The translations under genes and the position numbers were made by a program. This document shows, one piece after another, positions 60,155 to 64,000 of a stretch of DNA of 64,000 nucleotides. The notes beneath the pieces were generated by a model. The model had not been told where the DNA came from. It did not search any database and worked only from the letters and a program-made list of their open reading frames with translations. Positions within the stretch are counted from its first letter, which is position 1, and every line of letters starts with the position of its first letter. The DNA comes from Paenibacillus alba (GTDB lineage: Bacteria > Bacillota > Bacilli > Paenibacillales > NBRC-103111), in contig NZ_JABMKZ010000038.1 in NCBI RefSeq assembly GCF_013204855.1, positions 1 to 64,000 of the forward strand, in the 5' to 3' direction.

Positions 60155-61227
60155 ATCGCCTGCTCCCCTTTATCTAAAGCATCCGATTGTGCAGCAATCG
60201 TAAGTGCTGAAACAATTTCCGCCATATCGCCATTCAGCACAGTTTCCAAACGATGCAAAGTCAAACCAATCCGGTGATCCGTAATCCGGCTTTGCGGGAA
60301 GTTGTACGTACGGATACGTTCTGAACGATCTCCCGTACCTACTTTGCTTTTACGCTCGCCGGCGTATTTCGCTTCTTCCTCTTCACGCATTTTATCTGAA
60401 ATCCGCGTACGCAGTACACGAAGTGCTGATTCTTTATTCGAGTTTTGCGATTTCCCATCCTGACAAGTAGCAACGATTCCTGTCGGCACGTGAGTTACGC
60501 GCACAGCCGATTTCGTTGTATTAACGGACTGGCCGCCCGCTCCACTGGAACAGAACGTATCTACGCGAATGTCGGCATCATGAATGACAATTTCGACATC
60601 TTCAGCTTCCGGCATAACAACAACCGTCGAGGTTGAGGTATGAATACGTCCACCTGATTCCGTTACTGGAATCCGCTGAACACGGTGCGCTCCGCTCTCA
60701 AACTTGAGCTTGCTGTAGGCACCTTTACCCGTAATCATGAAAATAATCTCTTTGAATCCGCCCAAATCATTCACGGAAGCATCCAAAATTTCTGTTTTCC
60801 AACCTTGTCCGTCGGCATAACGCGTATACATACGGTACAGGTCGCCTGCGAATAACGCAGCTTCGTCACCGCCGGCAGCACCACGAATTTCGACGATTAC
60901 GTTCTTATCATCATTCGGATCTTTGGGCATCATCAGCAATCTAAGTTGTTCTTCCAACGAAGCCGCTTGCTCGCTCAGCTCATCAATCTCCATTTTGACC
61001 ATTTCACGCATCTCATCGTCCAGCTTCTCGTTCTGCATCACTTTGGCATCAGCAAGCTGTGCACTTACACTCTTATATTCATTATAAGCGTCATAAGCTT
61101 CTTGAAGATCAGATTGTTCCTTGGAGTATTCTCTCAATTTCTTCGTATCGCTTGTGACATCAGGGTCACACAACAGTTCACTTAATTTATCATATCGATC
61201 TACAATCGATTGCAGTCTATCCAACAT
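60151..61227 (-). CDS. prfA: Peptide chain release factor 1
   Basis: Recognises UAA and UAG stop codons through the PxT motif (PVT in RIPVTESGGRIHTST) and catalyses peptide release by the GGQ loop (SSGAGGQSVNTTKSAVRVTH). The length of 358 residues is standard. It lies 35 bases downstream of ychF and overlaps prmC. Confidence 0.97.
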   Translation of the reverse strand: MLDRLQSIVDRYDKLSELLCDPDVTSDTKKLREYSKEQSDLQEAYDAYNEYKSVSAQLADAKVMQNEKLDDEMREMVKMEIDELSEQAASLEEQLRLLMMPKDPNDDKNVIVEIRGAAGGDEAALFAGDLYRMYTRYADGQGWKTEILDASVNDLGGFKEIIFMITGKGAYSKLKFESGAHRVQRIPVTESGGRIHTSTSTVVVMPEAEDVEIVIHDADIRVDTFCSSGAGGQSVNTTKSAVRVTHVPTGIVATCQDGKSQNSNKESALRVLRTRISDKMREEEEAKYAGERKSKVGTGDRSERIRTYNFPQSRITDHRIGLTLHRLETVLNGDMAEIVSALTIAAQSDALDKGEQAM

Positions 61228-61261
61228 CGTGGATCACTCCTTTCTTATCTTTTTCACTTCG

Positions 61262-62362
61262 TTAAACGTTGAATCTGAAATGCATGACGTCCCCGTCATT
61301 CACCACGTACTCTTTGCCCTCAAGGCGCACTTGGCCTTTTTCCTTCGCACCATTCATCGATCCAGCCGTCGTCAAATCAAGATAAGAGACAACTTCTGCA
61401 CGGATAAATCCGCGTTCGAAATCGGTATGAATCACTCCAGCAGCTTGAGGAGCCTTCGTTCCCTTACGGATTGTCCATGCTCTTACTTCCTGCACACCTG
61501 CTGTAAAGTATGTGTACAAGCCAAGCAATCTGTAAGCTGCTTTAATCAATCTATTCAAGCCGGACTCTTGAAGTCCCAACTCTTCGAGGAACATCGCTTT
61601 TTCTTCGTCTTCCAGCTCGGCGATTTCGGATTCTACTTTCGCACTAATTGGCACGACTTCATTGTTTTCTTTGGCCGCATACTCCTTGACCAATTTCACA
61701 TATTTATTGTCATCCGCCGTTGCAACCTCGTCCTCGCTCACATTCGCCGCGTAGAGAACAGGCTTCATCGTCAGCAAATGGAGATCACGAACGAGCAGCT
61801 TCTCATCTTCGCTTAAATCCAAACTGCGTGCTGGCTGGTCGGCATAAAGCGCCTCTTTGATCCGTTCGAGACATTCCACTTCCGCCACGACTTTCTTGTC
61901 GCCGCCTTTGAGGTTTTTGCGTGAACGTTCGATCTTCTTTTCTACGGATTCAATATCCGCCAAAATCAATTCCAAATTAATGGTTTCGATATCGCTGATC
62001 GGATCTACTTTACCGGATACGTGGGTAATATTATCATCCTCAAAACAACGAACAACATGCACAATGGCATCCACTTCACGAATGTGGGCCAAAAATTTAT
62101 TTCCAAGCCCTTCGCCTTTGCTCGCGCCCTTCACCAAACCCGCAATGTCTACGAATTCGAAAGCCGTCGGAACAATGCTCTTCGGCACTACAATTTCAAC
62201 CAGCTTATACAATCTCTCGTCTGGTACTTCTACTACCCCAACATTCGGATCAATCGTACAGAACGGATAGTTCGCAGATTCTGCCCCCGCCTGTGTAATT
62301 GCATTAAACAATGTCGATTTTCCTACGTTTGGTAGACCGACCACCCCGCAAGAGAGTCCCAT
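61262..62362 (-). CDS. ychF: Redox-regulated ATPase YchF
   Basis: Obg-like P-loop enzyme that prefers ATP. The G1 motif is GLPNVGKSTLFNAITQAG, switch NYPFCTIDPNVGVVEVPD, and DIAGLVKGASKGEGLGNKFL. The N-V-S-E-D sequence replaces the NKxD of GTP-specific relatives, and a TGS domain lies at the end (WTIRKGTKAPQAAGVIHTDFERGFIRAEV). Length 366. Confidence 0.97.
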   Translation of the reverse strand: MGLSCGVVGLPNVGKSTLFNAITQAGAESANYPFCTIDPNVGVVEVPDERLYKLVEIVVPKSIVPTAFEFVDIAGLVKGASKGEGLGNKFLAHIREVDAIVHVVRCFEDDNITHVSGKVDPISDIETINLELILADIESVEKKIERSRKNLKGGDKKVVAEVECLERIKEALYADQPARSLDLSEDEKLLVRDLHLLTMKPVLYAANVSEDEVATADDNKYVKLVKEYAAKENNEVVPISAKVESEIAELEDEEKAMFLEELGLQESGLNRLIKAAYRLLGLYTYFTAGVQEVRAWTIRKGTKAPQAAGVIHTDFERGFIRAEVVSYLDLTTAGSMNGAKEKGQVRLEGKEYVVNDGDVMHFRFNV

Positions 62363-62388
62363 TTATATACACAACTCCTTAATATTCA

Positions 62389-62700
62389 TTATGTCAAATT
62401 CCTTAGAACATTATATATTAGTCCGGGTGTAATGTCACTTATATAAGAAAGGAAACTCTGGCATGTCTCATTTATACATCCGATTGTACGCTGAAGCGAG
62501 AGAATAACTGCCCAAATGAGCTCTCTTCGACTCGTTACTCCTGTTTTTACAAAAATGGATTTGAGATGATCCTGCACCGTATACGTCGAAATGCGAAGGG
62601 AAAGCGCAAGCTCTTTCGTAGAAAAGCCTCTCAAGAGGCCATCAAGGATCTGCTTCTCACGCTCCGATAATCCATAAGCTTCCGCGATAAGTGGCGGCAA
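62389..62700 (-). pseudogene. Remnant LuxR-type HTH regulator
   Basis: The frame encodes a LuxR-type DNA-binding domain (GLSEREKQILDGLLRGFSTKELALSLRISTYTVQDHLKSIFVKTGVTSRREL), but the sensor region that normally precedes it is missing. After RREL the tail (IWAVILSLQRTIGCINETC...) does not look like a conserved end. A TTG at 62700 has AAAGGAAGG upstream and could start a domain of about 103 residues. The longer frame starts inside the PilZ gene and is unlikely. I therefore treat it as a decayed regulator, possibly still expressed. Confidence 0.5.
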
Positions 62701-62732
62701 TGTATCAATACCTTCCTTTGACGAAATGAAAC

Positions 62733-62770
62733 AAAAAGCCTGTGGGCTATTGATTCGCCACAGACTTTTT
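62733..62770 (-). terminator. Terminator overlapping the 3' end of the PilZ gene
   Basis: AAAAAG-CTGTGG type arms (62733-62745 and 62758-62770) form a stem; in minus orientation it ends CTTTTTGTTT. The stop codon of the PilZ gene (62747-62749) lies in its loop, so the last codons form the 5' arm. Confidence 0.72.
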
Positions 62771-63493
62771 TTCCATTGCTTTTTTGATTTGCATTTCCCG
62801 CTTCTGGACGAAATACGTTTCAATCTGATTTTTTAAAATAAAACCTCTAAGCGCGTTGATTTTCTCTTCGGGCACATTGAGATAGCATGCGCCATAATAG
62901 AAGCCTGAGTCCGTTTTCTCTTTTCTTACAACTTCCATGGTGCACGGCATTGAAAAACCAAGATTCAGCTCCACTTCTAGCTGAGAATGCTTTTGAATTA
63001 TTTTTTCAACCATGGTGTTGTCATCTACTGTGAATCCTAAGCCATTGATCGAAATATTTTTGATTGAAATCGCAATCGGGTTGTCCAATTGATGCTTGTT
63101 TCGCTTATTTACATCCTGCAATCCGAACAACAAGCCTCCGTTCGTCACATCTACCCGTGGAAACTCCCGCTTCTCGGTAAATTTCCGACGATTCTCTGGA
63201 GGGTTTAAGACAATGAGGGAACCTTGCTCTTTGGCAAGCACCGTCGTCGCTAGGACGAATAGGCCAGATTTCGTATAAACTGTCATTTTTAATCTATCTC
63301 CCAAGTTGAAAACATCAAACTCAGGCAATTCGACCTCAATAATATCGCCGAGGGCATACGTCAGTACGCCGGTAGATACGAAATCCTCCTTGCTGAGCAC
63401 TGCTTTGCTTTCAAGCATGACGTCGGCATCATAACCTTCTTTGCTGCCATAAAATTTTTTCGGTTGCTGCTCGTTGGCCACTTCCCTCAACAT
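62747..63493 (-). CDS. PilZ-domain c-di-GMP receptor (YcgR-like flagellar brake)
   Basis: A 248-residue cytosolic protein. The N-terminal YcgR-type beta domain (about 35-105, TYALGDIIEVELPEFDVFNLGDRLKMTVY) is followed by a PilZ domain (about 110-225). The PilZ RxxxR is REFPR in FTEKREFPRVDVTNG, and the (D/N)xSxxG motif is NISINGLG. c-di-GMP binding would slow flagellar rotation or act on surface traits. I chose the ATG at 63493 (MLREVANEQQ), preceded by GGAGTG; earlier frame positions read through the riboswitch terminator. Its mRNA leader contains a c-di-GMP-I riboswitch. Confidence 0.88.
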   Translation of the reverse strand: MLREVANEQQPKKFYGSKEGYDADVMLESKAVLSKEDFVSTGVLTYALGDIIEVELPEFDVFNLGDRLKMTVYTKSGLFVLATTVLAKEQGSLIVLNPPENRRKFTEKREFPRVDVTNGGLLFGLQDVNKRNKHQLDNPIAISIKNISINGLGFTVDDNTMVEKIIQKHSQLEVELNLGFSMPCTMEVVRKEKTDSGFYYGACYLNVPEEKINALRGFILKNQIETYFVQKREMQIKKAMEKKSVANQ

Positions 63494-63523
63494 CCTTTCA
63501 CACTCCGTACTCGCTATGTATAA

Positions 63524-63562
63524 AAAAATAGACTGCTCCGCTTGCCCGGAACAGTCTATTAC
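63524..63562 (-). terminator. Expression-platform terminator of the c-di-GMP riboswitch
   Basis: AATAGACTG-TCCG pairs with CGGA-CAGTCTATT around a six-base loop, followed in minus orientation by TTTTTT. It lies between the aptamer and the PilZ start. Confidence 0.85.
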
Positions 63563-63584
63563 CTGAATCAAAAAAAGCATCGAT

Positions 63585-63678
63585 TTTCGGTAACCAGGCT
63601 GTCATAGTTCGCGGGAACCGTAGACCCTCAGCTTTGCGTCCTTGCCTTTCGACAAGTTTGCCATTTTCGAATTCTGCT
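63585..63678 (-). ncRNA. Cyclic-di-GMP-I (GEMM) riboswitch aptamer
   Basis: In minus orientation the segment holds the GEMM-I conserved blocks in order: GGCAAAC, GAAA tetraloop, GGACGCAAAGC, GGGTCTA, GACAGCCTGGTTACCGA. The tetraloop and its CCTGG-type receptor form the usual tertiary contact. A promoter (63731-63759) and a terminator (63524-63562) complete the switch, which precedes a PilZ gene. Covariance-model scoring was not possible here. Confidence 0.9.
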
Positions 63679-63730
63679 GCATATGTTGTGTGCTTCGTTC
63701 TTATGGTCATAAAGACCTACTTCTATTTTC

Positions 63731-63759
63731 ATTATATCGGTGATGTTCCGTCTTATCAA
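63731..63759 (-). promoter_or_regulatory. Sigma-A promoter of the PilZ riboswitch transcript
   Basis: In minus orientation TTGATA and a perfect TATAAT are spaced 17 bp apart; the start is about 45 bases before the aptamer. Confidence 0.7.
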
Positions 63760-63811
63760 CTAAAAACCTTGCTTAGTCGAGCATTTTGTTGTATGAATGT
63801 AGAAAGATTAC

Positions 63812-63933
63812 ATATCCACAACATTTTAAGTTATCCACACTGTTATCCACAGGTTGTTAACAACGAATATTTGTTCGATCTTTTATGCACATGTGGATAA
63901 GATTATTTTAGCGAGGTGTCCCCCTGTGGATGA
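63812..63933. promoter_or_regulatory. DnaA-box cluster upstream of tadA
   Basis: Plus-strand boxes: ATATCCACA 63812-63820 (one mismatch), TTATCCACA 63831-63839 and 63843-63851, TTATGCACA 63883-63891. Minus-strand: TGTGGATAA 63892-63900, TGTGGATGA 63925-63933 (one mismatch, over the tadA GTG). The region is AT-rich. No dnaA or rpmH gene is visible, so this may be a secondary cluster rather than oriC. Confidence 0.7.
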
Positions 63934-64000
63934 ACATATCCCCTGGATGAAAGCTGCCATTCAAGAGGCTCTCAAGGCCGAAGCCATCCGTGAAGTACCG
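63926..64000 (+). CDS. tadA: tRNA adenosine(34) deaminase TadA (N-terminus, cut by window edge)
   Basis: Only 25 codons are visible: a GTG start at 63926 (GAGGTG lies eight bases upstream), then DEHIPWMKAAIQEALKAEAIREVP. This matches the N-terminus of TadA, which converts A34 to inosine in tRNA-Arg(ACG); the family continues with IGAVIV. Identification rests on this short stretch. It is transcribed divergently from the PilZ riboswitch and starts inside the DnaA-box cluster. Confidence 0.72.
   Translation, partial: MDEHIPWMKAAIQEALKAEAIREVP

Noticed and set aside
63498..63710. 70-codon minus-strand frame upstream of the PilZ gene
   Set aside because: It lies over the c-di-GMP-I aptamer and reads through both arms of the terminator; RNA structure explains the sequence better than a protein.
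63812..63933. Chromosomal replication origin oriC
   Set aside because: The box density is suggestive, but the usual rpmH-dnaA-dnaN neighbours are absent; the flanks are a PilZ leader and tadA. I keep it as a DnaA-box cluster only.

Overview
The window is chromosomal DNA of an endospore-forming, flagellated, S-layer-bearing Firmicute, most likely a member of Paenibacillaceae. The evidence is the set of sporulation genes (spoIID, spoIIQ, spoIIID, spoIIR), three proteins with S-layer homology (SLH) domains beside csaB, the flhO/flhP-mbl-spoIIID block, an 11-gene nuo operon without nuoEFG, and a gene order that follows the Bacillus subtilis prfA-spoIIR-ywl-glyA-upp-atp-murAA-spoIID-mbl-fabZ axis. 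Nearly all genes lie on the minus strand. The plus-strand genes are a small duplicated protein at 35843, a regulator at 51462, and tadA entering at the right edge. I see no rRNA, tRNA, CRISPR array or insertion sequence.

Layout. 1-13 kb holds two SLH surface proteins and a cell-wall glycopolymer block (tagO, tagA, csaB, a DUF5693 membrane protein, pgcA). CsaB pyruvylates the secondary wall polymer that SLH domains bind, so these genes form one functional unit. 13-25 kb holds fabZ, a PgsA-like synthase, an EpuA-family protein, flhP, flhO, mbl, spoIIID, spoIIQ, spoIID, murA, a DUF1146 protein and an SLH-anchored subtilase. 25-35.6 kb is nuoA-N, with NuoC carrying a long Ala-rich extension. 36.6-43.9 kb is the full F1Fo ATP synthase operon with atpI and atpZ, followed by wecB and upp. 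46.1-52.6 kb is an accessory cassette between glyA and upp: two flavin monooxygenases, a binding protein and two permeases without an ATPase, with a divergent regulator that fuses an HTH to an SsuA-like binding-protein fold. 52.7-64 kb holds glyA, ywlG, rpiB, ywlE, mntP, ywlC, spoIIR, prmC, prfA, ychF, a PilZ gene and the start of tadA.

Regulation visible in the sequence. A ZTP (pfl) riboswitch with promoter and terminator precedes rpiB-ywlG-glyA. A cyclic-di-GMP-I riboswitch with promoter and terminator precedes the PilZ c-di-GMP receptor gene. Strong sigma-A-type promoters precede nuoA and the atp operon. A cluster of DnaA boxes lies between the PilZ leader and tadA.

Unexplained structure. 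A 39-bp hairpin element recurs immediately 5' of Shine-Dalgarno sequences (nuoI, atpC, atpZ, and four tandem copies before wecB). A 113-bp tandem repeat lies between spoIIR and prmC. A roughly 115-bp repeat lies upstream of the atp terminator, and spaced CCTGC-N6-GCAGG palindromes lie between spoIID and murA. The best candidates for something undescribed are the HTH-SsuA fusion regulator with its sulfur-type cassette, and the hairpin elements next to ribosome binding sites.
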